Source: CAXTSE01 sp035554115 (GTDB taxonomy: Bacteria; Actinomycetota; Actinomycetes; Actinomycetales; Microbacteriaceae). Taken from it: a stretch of DNA of 64,000 nt. Location of the stretch: positions 1 through 64,000 of the forward strand of contig DATMIW010000070.1 of the NCBI GenBank assembly GCA_035554115.1, given 5' to 3'. Under the pieces are notes generated by a model. That model did not search any database. It was given only the letters and a program-made list of their open reading frames with translations, and was not told the DNA's origin. Below, in pieces: positions 44,767-53,303 of this stretch; the first letter of the stretch is position 1; every line of letters starts with the position of its first letter. Made by a program: the position numbers and the translations under genes.

Positions 44767-45690
44767 ATGCCGCGCCTTGTTCCACTTCCTCTCGCCGCGC
44801 ACCAGCCGTTTCGCACAGCCGAGCATGCGAACTGGGGCATCGGGCGCGGGAGACTTCGCTCTCCAGATGTGGCCCATCCCTTCCATGGGATCAACACCGC
44901 GGGTGGTGTACCCACCTCCGTTCGAGAGTTGGCAATGGCATGTGCACCATTGCTTCGCGACGGTGACGCCTTCAGTCACACGACCGCGGCGCTGCTGTTC
45001 GGTGCCGAGTTGCCTGAGGTCCACGAGCGCGAGAGCCAGGTGCATATCACCTCGATCGGCGGACTCGATCGATTTCGTCGCCGTGGAGTGCGGGGCCACC
45101 GAGCAACTGAAGTGCCGCCGTTAGTGCTGGTTGGCGTCCTCCCGGTCGTCGCCCCGGCTTATGTGTGGTTTCAGCTCGCGTCCGTTCTGTCGGTATGGGA
45201 TCTCGTAGCGGTAGGGGACAGGTGGACAACTCCCCGACGCCGGGGATCGACTCGCCGACCTCCGCTCGTCCGGCCGGAGGAACTCGTGCACGCCGTCGTG
45301 GCTCACGCCGGTCAGAGGGGAGCTGTTCGTGCGCGCGAAGCTCTGCGACTAGTCCGAGCGGGGGCCGAGTCCCGGATGGAGACTCACTTGCGGTTGCTCC
45401 TAGCCGAGGCTGGTCTACCTGAGCCCCTCCTGAACCCAGGTCTTCGAGTGAGGGGCGAGACCCTGCATCCGGATCTCTTCTTTGATCGATGGCGCGTGGT
45501 GCTCGAGTATGAAGGGGACGGGCATCGCACGGACCCTCGGCAGTGGCGTCAGGACATCTGGCGCCGTGAAGCATTCGAAGAGGCGGGTTACCGGGTAGTT
45601 CGGGTGCATCGTGACGACCTACTGGCTGAGCCGCAGGCATTCCTGGCACGAGTTCGCCGCATCCTCGCTCAGCGTGAGGGGCGAGCGTGA
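44767..45690 (+). CDS. DUF559-domain nuclease-like protein (Vsr/PD-(D/E)XK fold)
   Basis: A 307-residue protein common in actinobacteria, of unknown function. The C-terminal DUF559 domain (about residues 198–305) starts ESRMETHLRLLLAEAGL and has the likely catalytic core HPDLFFDRWRVVLEYEGDGH (about 234–253; Asp and Glu as in PD-(D/E)XK/Vsr-like endonucleases), then YRVVRVHRDDL. The N-terminal two-thirds is helical with no clear family; similar proteins are sometimes tagged AbiEi-like, but no toxin partner is seen here. ATG 44767 is chosen; the frame is open back to 44719. The gene lies between two matching palindromic elements, the second starting two bases after the stop. It occupies the place before nusA where rimP is normally found. 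Confidence 0.8.
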   Translation: MPRLVPLPLAAHQPFRTAEHANWGIGRGRLRSPDVAHPFHGINTAGGVPTSVRELAMACAPLLRDGDAFSHTTAALLFGAELPEVHERESQVHITSIGGLDRFRRRGVRGHRATEVPPLVLVGVLPVVAPAYVWFQLASVLSVWDLVAVGDRWTTPRRRGSTRRPPLVRPEELVHAVVAHAGQRGAVRAREALRLVRAGAESRMETHLRLLLAEAGLPEPLLNPGLRVRGETLHPDLFFDRWRVVLEYEGDGHRTDPRQWRQDIWRREAFEEAGYRVVRVHRDDLLAEPQAFLARVRRILAQREGRA

Positions 45691-45692
45691 AC

Positions 45693-45738
45693 GGGCAAAT
45701 AACGCTTCTCGGTCGCGTAGGAACAGCGTTCTCTGCCC
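45693..45738. repeat. Palindromic element 2, immediately downstream of the DUF559 gene
   Basis: GGGCAAATAACGCT (45693–45706), an 18-base loop, then AGCGTTCTCTGCCC (45725–45738). Compared with element 1, the left arm matches 13 of 14 bases and the right arm 12 of 14, with the same 18-base loop length, while the loops share almost no sequence. The orientation of both elements is the same. Confidence 0.8.
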
Positions 45739-45739
45739 T

Positions 45740-45755
45740 CTCGAGCCCGCTCGAG
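45740..45755. repeat. Short perfect inverted repeat after element 2
   Basis: CTCGAG-CCCG-CTCGAG: two copies of the same six-base palindrome separated by four bases. Function unknown; it may belong to the downstream palindromic element. Confidence 0.5.
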
Positions 45756-45811
45756 GCGAGGTACGGGATGCGCGGTACCGTGAGGACGGGATAGCGCGGC
45801 TCGGCTACGCT

Positions 45812-45842
45812 GAGGATGCACCTCGCTGCGAAGTGCATCCTC
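45812..45842 (+). other. Strong hairpin in the nusA leader
   Basis: GAGGATGCAC and GTGCATCCTC form a perfect 10-bp stem, with an inner TCG-CTG-CGA stem after one mismatch. It lies 29 bases before nusA, without a T-run. It could be a leader structure for the nusA operon or a terminator-like end of the DUF559 unit. Confidence 0.6.
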
Positions 45843-45871
45843 ACCACATGTGAATAGCGGAAGGCCTCGAC

Positions 45872-46852
45872 ATGGACATCGACCTCACCATGCTGCGGCT
45901 TATGGAACGTGAACGCGAGATCCCGTTCGACGAGCTCGTGGTGATCATCGAACAGGCGATCCTCACCGCCTATCTCAAGCACACCGATCAGGCTCCGGAG
46001 TCCGGAGCACGCGTCGAACTCGATCGAAAGACGGGTCATGTCACCGTCTTCGTGCCGGAACGCGACGACGAGGGCGAAGTTGTCGGCGAAGCTATCGACA
46101 GCCCCGACGACTTCGGGCGCATTTCGGCCTTTGCCGCAAAGCAGGTCATCAATCAGCGACTGCGGGACATTGGCGACGACAAAGTTCTCGGCGAGTTTCG
46201 TGGGCGCGAGGGCGACATTGTCGCGGGCGTGATCCAACAAGGGCCGAATCCTCGGATGATCCACATCGATCTCGGTACGGTCGAGGCGATTCTGCCTCCT
46301 GAGGAGCAGGTCCCGGGAGAGAACTACGCACACGGCACCCGCATCCGGGTCTACGTCACGAGCGTTGCTAAGGGGCTCAAGGGGCCGCAGATCACTGTGA
46401 GCCGGACGCACCCCGGACTCGTGCGCAAGCTGTTCGCCCTTGAGGTGCCTGAAATCGCATCAGGAGCCGTCGAAATCACCTCCCTTGCGCGGGAAGCGGG
46501 GCATCGCACCAAGATCGCCGTCAAAGCGACTCAGCCGGGTATCAACGCCAAGGGTGCCTGTATTGGTGAACTGGGCCAGCGAGTGCGCGCCGTAACCGCC
46601 GAGCTCAATAACGAGAAGATCGACATCGTCGACCACTCCGATGACTTGGCCACCTTTGTGGCCCACGCCCTGTCACCGGCAAAAGTGTCGAGCGCTTTCG
46701 TTGTCGACGAGAGTTTGAAGGCCGTGCGTGCGCTGGTTCCCGACTACCAGCTTTCCCTTGCGATCGGCAAAGAAGGCCAAAATGCACGCCTCGCGGCGAA
46801 GCTCACCGGTGCGCGCATCGACATCCAGCCCGACTCCGTCATGGAGGATTGA
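45872..46852 (+). CDS. nusA: Transcription termination/antitermination factor NusA
   Basis: A 326-residue RNA-polymerase-binding factor in the short actinobacterial form, without the E. coli acidic repeats. It has the N-terminal domain (MDIDLTMLRLMEREREIPF), an S1 domain (about 130–200, GDIVAGVIQQGPNPRMIHIDLG), then two KH domains (LFALEVPEIASGAVEI, GACIGELGQRVRAVTAEL and IGKEGQNARLAAKLTG). Shine-Dalgarno GGAAGG lies seven bases upstream. rimP, usually just upstream, is not here. Confidence 0.95.
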   Translation: MDIDLTMLRLMEREREIPFDELVVIIEQAILTAYLKHTDQAPESGARVELDRKTGHVTVFVPERDDEGEVVGEAIDSPDDFGRISAFAAKQVINQRLRDIGDDKVLGEFRGREGDIVAGVIQQGPNPRMIHIDLGTVEAILPPEEQVPGENYAHGTRIRVYVTSVAKGLKGPQITVSRTHPGLVRKLFALEVPEIASGAVEITSLAREAGHRTKIAVKATQPGINAKGACIGELGQRVRAVTAELNNEKIDIVDHSDDLATFVAHALSPAKVSSAFVVDESLKAVRALVPDYQLSLAIGKEGQNARLAAKLTGARIDIQPDSVMED

Positions 46853-46878
46853 GCGGCTTCTCGGCCAAGAGGAGTAAC

Positions 46879-47154
46879 ATGGCTGCCGTAAGAACCTGCC
46901 TGGGTTGCCGGCAGCGTGCCCTTCGCTCCTCGCTTATGAGGGTGGTGGCACGCAACGGACGGGCTGTGGTGGATGCCGCAGCGGGACTTCCGGGCAGGGG
47001 AGCGTGGGTGCATCCGGATTCCGAATGCGTCGAGACCGCGATCAAACGCCGTGCCTTAGGGCGCGGACTTCGGGTTGCCGATCTTGACACCTCTGCTCTT
47101 CTCACATCCCTATCCGACTTCGAAGAACGGGCTGAACGGCCAATGGACAACTAA
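46879..47154 (+). CDS. ylxR: YlxR/RnpM-family RNA-binding protein (DUF448)
   Basis: A 91-residue protein with the family signature RTCLGCRQR and GRGAWVHPDSECVETAIKR. In Bacillus it binds RNase P RNA (RnpM). ATG 46879 is preceded five bases away by AGGAG. It sits between nusA and infB as usual. The short length means it is easily missed. Confidence 0.9.
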   Translation: MAAVRTCLGCRQRALRSSLMRVVARNGRAVVDAAAGLPGRGAWVHPDSECVETAIKRRALGRGLRVADLDTSALLTSLSDFEERAERPMDN

Positions 47155-47229
47155 TGAGCGACTCGAAATGAGTTCCCTCTCGCTTTAATGTCCACTCCTG
47201 CTTGGGGTGGACCCCCTGACAGGAGAATT

Positions 47230-49923
47230 GTGGCCAACCCACGTGTGCATGAAGTCGCTGCCGAACTCGGCATCGATAGCAAGATCGCTCTCGACAAGCT
47301 CAAAGACATGGGCGAATTCGTCAAGAGCGCGTCCTCGAGCATCGCCCCTCCGGTGGCGCGCCGTCTGAAGTCGGCTCTTGAAGCCGATGGAATCAAGCCT
47401 GCCCCGGCCGAGCCCGTGGCAAAGCCGGCGGCCAAGCCCGCTGCGGCCAAGCCTGCTCCGGCTAAGCCGGCCCCGGTGCCGACTGCGGAGCCCGTGGAGG
47501 CTTCGGCTGCCGCGCAAGCGCCCGCCGAAGCAGCCCCCGCGGTCGAGCATGTCGAAGCCCCGGCTGAAGGTGGCGCAGCAGCAAGCCCCGCCGGTCCCCG
47601 CCCCGGTGGTGGCCCGCGCCCCGGCAACAACCCCTTCGCCAGCGCGCAGGGCATGCAGCGTCCCGGAGCTCCTCGTCCGGGGAACAACCCCTTCGCCGGT
47701 TCTCAGGGAATGCCCCGACCCGGCGGCGCCAGCGGTGCCATTCCGCGTCCCGCAGCCCCGCGTCCGGGCGCCCCACGTCCCGGAGCCCCTCGCCCCGGCG
47801 GTCCCGGCACCGGTCGTCCCGGAGCCCCGTTCCAGCAGCGTCCCGGCGGTGCTGGCCGTCCCGGCGGAGCACCTGGTGGCTTCCAGCGTCCCGGGGGTGC
47901 TCCCGGTGGCGGCGGCGGATTCGCCGGTCGCCCTGGTGGCGGCGGTGGCCGCGGTCGTGGACCCGGTGGTGGCACGGCTGGTGCCTTCGGTCGTGGCGGC
48001 GGCAAGAGCCGCGCCCGCAAGTCGAAGCGGACGAAGCGCGCAGAGTTCGAGATGCGCGATGCTCCGTCGCTCGGCGGCGTCGCGATCCCTCGCGGTGACG
48101 GCAACACTGTCATCCGGATGCGCCGCGGCGCCTCGATCGCCGACCTTGCCGACAAGCTCGAGGTTCTGACCAAGTACTCGGTGCAGCCGGGCGCGCTGGT
48201 CACGGCACTTTTCCACCTCGGTGAGATGGCGACGGCGACCGAATCGCTCGACGAGGCCACCTTCGAGATTCTCGGAACCGAACTGGGATACAAGATCCAG
48301 GTCGTCAGCCCCGAGGACGAAGACAAAGAGCTCCTCGAAGGCTTCGACATCGACCTCGAGCAGGAACTTGCCGACGAAGACGACGACGACCTTGTGATCC
48401 GGCCCCCGGTTGTCACTGTCATGGGTCACGTCGACCACGGTAAGACCAAGCTGCTCGACGCGATCCGCCAGGCGAACGTCGTGGCGGGCGAAGCAGGTGG
48501 CATCACGCAGCACATCGGTGCGTACCAGGTCTGGACCGAGCACGAGGGCATCGAACGTGCCATCACCTTCATCGACACACCGGGCCACGAGGCGTTCACC
48601 GCTATGCGTGCCCGTGGTGCGCAGGTGACCGACATTGCGATCCTCGTGGTGGCAGCCGACGACGGCATCATGCCGCAGACGGTTGAGGCGTTGAACCACG
48701 CGCAGTCGGCCGGTGTGCCGATTGTTGTCGCGGTCAACAAGGTCGATAAAGAAGGCGCCAACCCCGCAAAGGTGCGTCAGCAGCTGACCGAATTCGGTCT
48801 CGTGGCCGAAGAATTCGGTGGCGACACAATGTTCATCGATGTGTCGGCTCTGCAGAACAAGGGCATCGACACCCTGCTGGATGCCGTGCTGCTGACGGCG
48901 GATGCCGGCCTCGATCTTCGCGCCAACCCCAACAAAGAGGCGCGTGGTGTCGCGATCGAAGCCAAGCTCGACAAGGGACGCGGTGCCGTCGCGACGGTCC
49001 TCATCCAGTCGGGAACGCTTCGCGTCGGAGACCCGATCGTGGCGGGCACGGCTTATGGCCGCGTGCGTGCGATGCATGACGAGAACGGTGACCCGGTCGA
49101 TGAGGCCTACCCGGCACGTCCGGTGCAGGTGCAGGGACTGTCGACGGTGCCTCGCGCCGGCGACACCTTCCTGGTAACAGAAGACGACCGCACAGCACGT
49201 CAGATCGCGGAAAAGCGTGAAGCCGTGCAGCGCAACGCGCTTCTTGCGAAGGCGCGCAAGCGCATCTCGCTCGAAGACTTCACGCGTTCGCTCGCCGAAG
49301 GCAAGGTCGACTCGCTCAACCTCATCATCAAGGGTGATGTCTCGGGTGCCGTCGAGGCGCTCGAAGAGGCGCTGCTCAAGATCGAGGTGGACGAGAGCGT
49401 GCAGCTGCGCATCCTGCACCGCGGTGTGGGTGCCGTCACCGAGTCGGATGTCGACCTCGCGACGATCGACAACGCGATCGTCATCGGGTTCAACGTGCGA
49501 CCGGATGTCAAAGCCCGCGAGCGCGCTGCTCGCGAAGGTATTGACGTGCGCTTCTACTCTGTCATCTACGCCGCACTCGAAGACATTGAGCAGTCCCTCA
49601 AGGGCATGCTCAAGCCGGAATTCGAAGAGGTGCAGTCGGGTGTCGCCGAGATCCGCGAGATCTTCCGCTCGTCGAAGGCCGGCAACATCGCCGGTGTTAT
49701 CGTCCGCAGCGGAACGATCACCCGCAACGCCAAGGCGCGCGTCATTCGCGAAGGTGTCGTCGTCGGCGACAACCTGGCGATCGATTCGCTCCGCCGCTTC
49801 AAGGACGACGTCACCGAGGTGCGCACGGACTTCGAAGCCGGTATCGGCCTCGGCAAGTTCAACGACATCCAGATCGGTGACGAGATCGAGACGATCGAGC
49901 TGAAAGAGAAGGTCCGGGCCTAA
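47230..49923 (+). CDS. infB: Translation initiation factor IF-2
   Basis: An 897-residue GTPase that delivers initiator tRNA to the ribosome. The start GTG 47230 has Shine-Dalgarno AGGAG and yields the usual MANPRVHEVAAELGIDSK. Residues about 60–270 are a Pro/Ala/Gly/Arg-rich linker (RPGAPRPGAPRPGGPG). The G domain has GHVDHGKT (about 399–406), DTPGHEAF and NKVDK; the C-terminal domains follow. An in-frame ATG at 47188 is less likely. A strong terminator-like hairpin follows. Confidence 0.95.
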   Translation: MANPRVHEVAAELGIDSKIALDKLKDMGEFVKSASSSIAPPVARRLKSALEADGIKPAPAEPVAKPAAKPAAAKPAPAKPAPVPTAEPVEASAAAQAPAEAAPAVEHVEAPAEGGAAASPAGPRPGGGPRPGNNPFASAQGMQRPGAPRPGNNPFAGSQGMPRPGGASGAIPRPAAPRPGAPRPGAPRPGGPGTGRPGAPFQQRPGGAGRPGGAPGGFQRPGGAPGGGGGFAGRPGGGGGRGRGPGGGTAGAFGRGGGKSRARKSKRTKRAEFEMRDAPSLGGVAIPRGDGNTVIRMRRGASIADLADKLEVLTKYSVQPGALVTALFHLGEMATATESLDEATFEILGTELGYKIQVVSPEDEDKELLEGFDIDLEQELADEDDDDLVIRPPVVTVMGHVDHGKTKLLDAIRQANVVAGEAGGITQHIGAYQVWTEHEGIERAITFIDTPGHEAFTAMRARGAQVTDIAILVVAADDGIMPQTVEALNHAQSAGVPIVVAVNKVDKEGANPAKVRQQLTEFGLVAEEFGGDTMFIDVSALQNKGIDTLLDAVLLTADAGLDLRANPNKEARGVAIEAKLDKGRGAVATVLIQSGTLRVGDPIVAGTAYGRVRAMHDENGDPVDEAYPARPVQVQGLSTVPRAGDTFLVTEDDRTARQIAEKREAVQRNALLAKARKRISLEDFTRSLAEGKVDSLNLIIKGDVSGAVEALEEALLKIEVDESVQLRILHRGVGAVTESDVDLATIDNAIVIGFNVRPDVKARERAAREGIDVRFYSVIYAALEDIEQSLKGMLKPEFEEVQSGVAEIREIFRSSKAGNIAGVIVRSGTITRNAKARVIREGVVVGDNLAIDSLRRFKDDVTEVRTDFEAGIGLGKFNDIQIGDEIETIELKEKVRA

Positions 49924-49932
49924 CCGCCCGTG

Positions 49933-49956
49933 GGGCCCCGACTACGGTCGGGGCCC
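49933..49956 (+). terminator. Terminator-like hairpin after infB
   Basis: GGGCCCCGAC-TACG-GTCGGGGCCC is a perfect 10-bp stem with a tetraloop, followed by TTCCCCTTT. The tail is pyrimidine-rich but has only short T-runs, so termination may be partial. It separates infB from rbfA. Confidence 0.65.
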
Positions 49957-49981
49957 TTCCCCTTTCACGAAAGGAATTGCA

Positions 49982-50461
49982 ATGTCAGGACAGGGCGACC
50001 GCGCCGCGAAAATGGCGGACCGCATCCGTGAGATCGTGGCCAAGCGCATCGAGCGTGGGCTGCGCGACCCGCGGCTCGGCTTTGTGACGATCACAGATGT
50101 TCGGATGACGGGCGACCTTCAGCACGCGAGCATCTTCTACACGGTCTACGGCACCGATGAGGAGCGAGCGGACAGTGCTGCCGCACTCAAGGCGGCGACT
50201 GGCATGTTCCGCACAGAGGTCGGCAAGAACATCACGGCACGCCTGACACCGTCCCTCGAGTTCATTGCGGATGCGATTCCCGAGAACGCGGCCGCGATCG
50301 ACGATCTGCTGCGCGAGGCGCGCGAACGCGATGCGCAGTCGATGCAGCTCGCGGCAGCCGCTCACTATGCCGGCGATGAGGATCCATACGTCAAGCCGCG
50401 CGACGCCGCGGATGACGACGAGGACCTGGCCGCCGAAGACATTTACGACGACGAGAAGTAG
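49982..50461 (+). CDS. rbfA: Ribosome-binding factor A
   Basis: A 159-residue 30S maturation factor. The KH-like core has RIREIVAKRIERGLRDPRLGFVTITDVRMTGDLQHASIFYTVYG and RLTPSLEFIADAIPENAAAIDDLL. The acidic tail (AADDDEDLAAEDIYDDEK) is an actinobacterial extension. Shine-Dalgarno GAAAGGA precedes the start. Confidence 0.95.
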   Translation: MSGQGDRAAKMADRIREIVAKRIERGLRDPRLGFVTITDVRMTGDLQHASIFYTVYGTDEERADSAAALKAATGMFRTEVGKNITARLTPSLEFIADAIPENAAAIDDLLREARERDAQSMQLAAAAHYAGDEDPYVKPRDAADDDEDLAAEDIYDDEK

Positions 50462-50470
50462 TCGCACGCG

Positions 50471-51346
50471 CTACTTCAGCAGCCGACTGAGCACGCGATC
50501 CGCAAGAGGTTTCCCGCCTGTCTGGCACGTCGGGCAGTACTGGAACGTCGAATCGCTGTAGATAACCTGCCGGACGGTGTCGCCGCACACCGGGCACGGT
50601 TCGCCGGTGCGACCGTGTACGCGCAGATTCGACTTCTTCTCCGCCTTCAACTCGGATGCGGCGAGGCCGTCGGCGCGTGCGATGGCCTCGCGCAGCGTGG
50701 TCTGAATCGCGTCGAAGAGGCGGGCAATGTCATCCGGCTTCATGTCCGCGGGGGTAAAAGGCGACATTTTGGCCACGTGCAAGATTTCGTCCGAGTAGGC
50801 GTTGCCAATGCCGGCGATGAGGCTCTGGTTGCGCAGGACATTCTTGATCCGGGCGCGACCAGCCTGTTTCAGGATCTCGTGGAGCGTCTCCTGCGTGAAG
50901 TCGGCCGCAAGGGGGTCAGGTCCCAATCGCGCAATGCCGGGCACGGCGTGTGGATCGGTCACGACATAGATCGCGAGACTCTTCTTCGTGCCCGCTTCGG
51001 TGACGTCGAAACCGGACCCGTCATCCAGCACCAGACGCGCCGCAAGCGGTCCTTTCCCGCGTCCTGCACCCGGCGTCGGGGCGGTAGCGCGCCAGCGGAT
51101 CCAGCCCGCGCGCGCGAGGTGGACGATGAGGTGGATGACGCTGGAGCCTGCACCCGAGCAGGACAGGTCGAGAAACTTGCCGTGATGTGTGACGCCCGAC
51201 ACGGTCATGCCGTCTAACGCGGAGACCGGCGGGTCGAAGGTCTTGAGTGCCGAGAACGCCGTTACGTCGAGCCGCGCAATCGTGCGGCCCCTGAGGCGCC
51301 CTCCGAGGTCCGCCGCGAGAGCTGTCACCTCAGGAAGCTCGGGCAT
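50471..51346 (-). CDS. Formamidopyrimidine-DNA glycosylase (Fpg/Nei family)
   Basis: A 291-residue bifunctional base-excision enzyme. The N-terminal catalytic PELPEV (Pro2, Glu3) and the lysine in HHGKFLDLS are present, as are the helix-two-turn-helix region LIAGIGNAYSDEILH and the C-terminal zinc finger (CPVCGDTVRQVIYSDSTFQYC, then CQTGGKPL). This makes it catalytically complete. It may be Fpg or a Nei-like member; sequence by eye favours Fpg-like substrate range, unconfirmed. It sits last in a minus-strand run behind mutY and panE, consistent with oxidative DNA repair. Confidence 0.9.
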   Translation of the reverse strand: MPELPEVTALAADLGGRLRGRTIARLDVTAFSALKTFDPPVSALDGMTVSGVTHHGKFLDLSCSGAGSSVIHLIVHLARAGWIRWRATAPTPGAGRGKGPLAARLVLDDGSGFDVTEAGTKKSLAIYVVTDPHAVPGIARLGPDPLAADFTQETLHEILKQAGRARIKNVLRNQSLIAGIGNAYSDEILHVAKMSPFTPADMKPDDIARLFDAIQTTLREAIARADGLAASELKAEKKSNLRVHGRTGEPCPVCGDTVRQVIYSDSTFQYCPTCQTGGKPLADRVLSRLLK

Positions 51347-51373
51347 GGCTTAAGTGTGGATCGCGTCGAGAGC

Positions 51374-52297
51374 TCAGGCAATGCCCGGCAGCTGGTATCC
51401 GCTGCGGGGGTTGCCGTGCACGAGGCCGTCGCGCAGCAGGCCGGCCAAAGCGCGGTCGACTTGATCGACATCCGGCCAGAGGGAGCGCAGGGTGTGGGCG
51501 TCGACCGGAATGTCGGCCGAGCGCAGCTCGCGCATGATGATGCCACGTACCTGACGGTCGGATCCCTCGTACTTCTTCTGGCGCGAGATCGCGGGCCCGT
51601 CGTAAGCGGGGTACCCCTGAGCCCGCCACGTGCATTCAGCAGCGATCGGGCACGCCTCGCATCGAGGAGACCGCGCGGTGCACACAACGCTGCCAAGCTC
51701 CATCGTCCCGGCGTTCACGAGGCGCGCCACGGCCGGCTCGACGGGTAACAGCGTCTCCATCAGGGCGAGTTCGTGACGGGTTCGCACGGGCCCGGCCGCA
51801 GCCTGCCCGTCGACCGCCCGCGTGAGCACCCGACGCACATTGACATCGACAACAGGGGTGCGGATGCCGTACGCGAACGATGCAACAGCTCGCGCTGTAT
51901 ACGGCCCGACTCCCGGCAACGCCAGCAGCGCATCCACGTCTGATGGCACCTCGCCCCCATGCGCCTCGGTGATCGCCACGGCTGCCGCGTGCAGGTTGAG
52001 CGCGCGCCGTGGATATCCCAAGCGGTCCCAGGCGCGAACGGCCTCGCCGGGCGGTACCGAGGCCAGGTCGGCCGGAGTCGGCCAACGTTCCAGCCAGGCC
52101 TCCAGGCGCGGGATCACACGGGCCACCGGAGTCTGCTGCAGCATGAATTCGCTCACCAGGGTTCCCCACGCAGAAAACCCCTCGGCGCGCCAGGGTAGCT
52201 CGCGGTGCCCCGCGGCGAACCAGGCCGCGATTGTCTGGCCGAGGCGCGTGCGATCGCTCGCCGTCGAGCCGTCCTTCACACCGTGAACGTCCGACAT
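51374..52297 (-). CDS. mutY: A/G-specific adenine glycosylase
   Basis: A 307-residue HhH-GPD glycosylase that removes adenine opposite 8-oxoguanine. Catalytic Glu is in SEFMLQQTPVARV, the hairpin reads ALPGVGPYTARAVASFAYG, the catalytic Asp is in VVDVNVRRVL and the iron-sulfur ligands are CTARSPRCEACPIAAEC. The C-terminal NUDIX-like 8-oxoG recognition domain of longer MutY is missing; instead there is a short winged-helix-like segment. This short form is common in actinobacteria. The gap to panE is one base. Confidence 0.93.
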   Translation of the reverse strand: MSDVHGVKDGSTASDRTRLGQTIAAWFAAGHRELPWRAEGFSAWGTLVSEFMLQQTPVARVIPRLEAWLERWPTPADLASVPPGEAVRAWDRLGYPRRALNLHAAAVAITEAHGGEVPSDVDALLALPGVGPYTARAVASFAYGIRTPVVDVNVRRVLTRAVDGQAAAGPVRTRHELALMETLLPVEPAVARLVNAGTMELGSVVCTARSPRCEACPIAAECTWRAQGYPAYDGPAISRQKKYEGSDRQVRGIIMRELRSADIPVDAHTLRSLWPDVDQVDRALAGLLRDGLVHGNPRSGYQLPGIA

Positions 52298-52298
52298 A

Positions 52299-53294
52299 TC
52301 AAACAGCCACGCGTGCCGAAAGCTGTTCGGGCGTCAGGAACTCCCCGCTGGCTTCGACGTCGTGCACGAGCGCGGTGAGCGCCGCGTTGATGGGCGCCGT
52401 TCGGCCGATTGGCTCGGCCAGCGCCACCACGGCCCCGTTGAGGAAATCGATCTCGGTCGGCCGCCCACGTCGGATGCTCTGCAGCGTTGAGCCGGGGTTC
52501 GGCACCGAGCCCATGCGACGTGCCAGGGTCCGCGGAAAAACGGCACCGAGGGCCAGAGGCAGCGAGCCGATCAGGGCGACCAACCACCCGCGTATCCCCG
52601 GCAGATCACCGAACTTCCCGCCGCGAGCATGCACAATGCGGACCGTCTCTCGCATGCTCGCCGCCATGATCCGTCGCGTGGAGGGATGGGCAACAACGTC
52701 TTGCACGCTCAGTCCCGTGATCGCCGGCAGCGCGTTGACGTGATTGACCAGCAATTTCGTCCACTGCGCGGCGACGATGTCGTCGCTCACCTCCACACGA
52801 ATGCGTGTGCCCAGCGCCTTGGCGATCATCCGAGCAAGAGACGGGTCGGCCCCTTCGCTTGCGCCGACGAGGATCGGCGCCGCGGCGGTCACCGTGACGC
52901 GGCCGGGCGAGAGGTACGACGCGGCGAAAAGGGCGAGCCCGCCGAGAACAGGGGAGTGGGGGAGCGCGGAACGGGCAGCCTCGAGACCTCCGATGCCGTT
53001 CTGCACGACGAGAACGGGGACCCCCTCGAGAAGCTGTGCGTTGTCGGCGAGCGTGGCCGCGGCATCCTGAGCCTTGGTGGTCAGGATCGCGAACTCGGGT
53101 CGCGCGGCCAGCGTCGCGTGAGCCACAACCCGTGCCTCGATCTCGCCAAAACCCCCGTCGACGTGCAGCCCGTGCTGTTGCAGTGCCGCAAGATGCTCGC
53201 CCCGCGCGGTCACCAGCACCTCGTGACCTTCCCGCGAGAGGAGGGCGGCCAGCGTCCCGCCGACCGCCCCCGCTCCGAGCACTGCTATTCGCAT
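52299..53294 (-). CDS. panE: 2-dehydropantoate 2-reductase family protein
   Basis: A 331-residue NADPH-dependent ketopantoate reductase-like enzyme (pantothenate pathway). The N-terminal Rossmann motif is VLGAGAVGGTLAALL; the catalytic Lys is in AQWTKLLVNHVNALPAITG, and EIDFLNGAVV matches the C-terminal domain. Other family members act on unrelated 2-keto acids, so the assignment of substrate is tentative. It lies between the MFS gene and mutY, all on the minus strand. Confidence 0.85.
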   Translation of the reverse strand: MRIAVLGAGAVGGTLAALLSREGHEVLVTARGEHLAALQQHGLHVDGGFGEIEARVVAHATLAARPEFAILTTKAQDAAATLADNAQLLEGVPVLVVQNGIGGLEAARSALPHSPVLGGLALFAASYLSPGRVTVTAAAPILVGASEGADPSLARMIAKALGTRIRVEVSDDIVAAQWTKLLVNHVNALPAITGLSVQDVVAHPSTRRIMAASMRETVRIVHARGGKFGDLPGIRGWLVALIGSLPLALGAVFPRTLARRMGSVPNPGSTLQSIRRGRPTEIDFLNGAVVALAEPIGRTAPINAALTALVHDVEASGEFLTPEQLSARVAV

Positions 53295-53303
53295 GCCTCC
53301 AGG

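Noticed and set aside
44767..45690. AbiEi antitoxin of a type IV toxin–antitoxin system
   Set aside because: Some DUF559 proteins carry that label in databases, but no AbiEii toxin gene lies beside it. Only the nuclease-like C-terminal domain can be supported here.
47400..48010. Tandem repeat or CRISPR-like array
   Set aside because: The repeats are in-frame codons for the Pro/Gly/Arg-rich linker of IF-2. They have no fixed spacer length.
47185..49419. Open frame of 744 codons on the minus strand
   Set aside because: Antisense to infB, rich in Ala/Gly/Thr/Arg from the reversed Pro/Gly linker, with no motifs. Not real.
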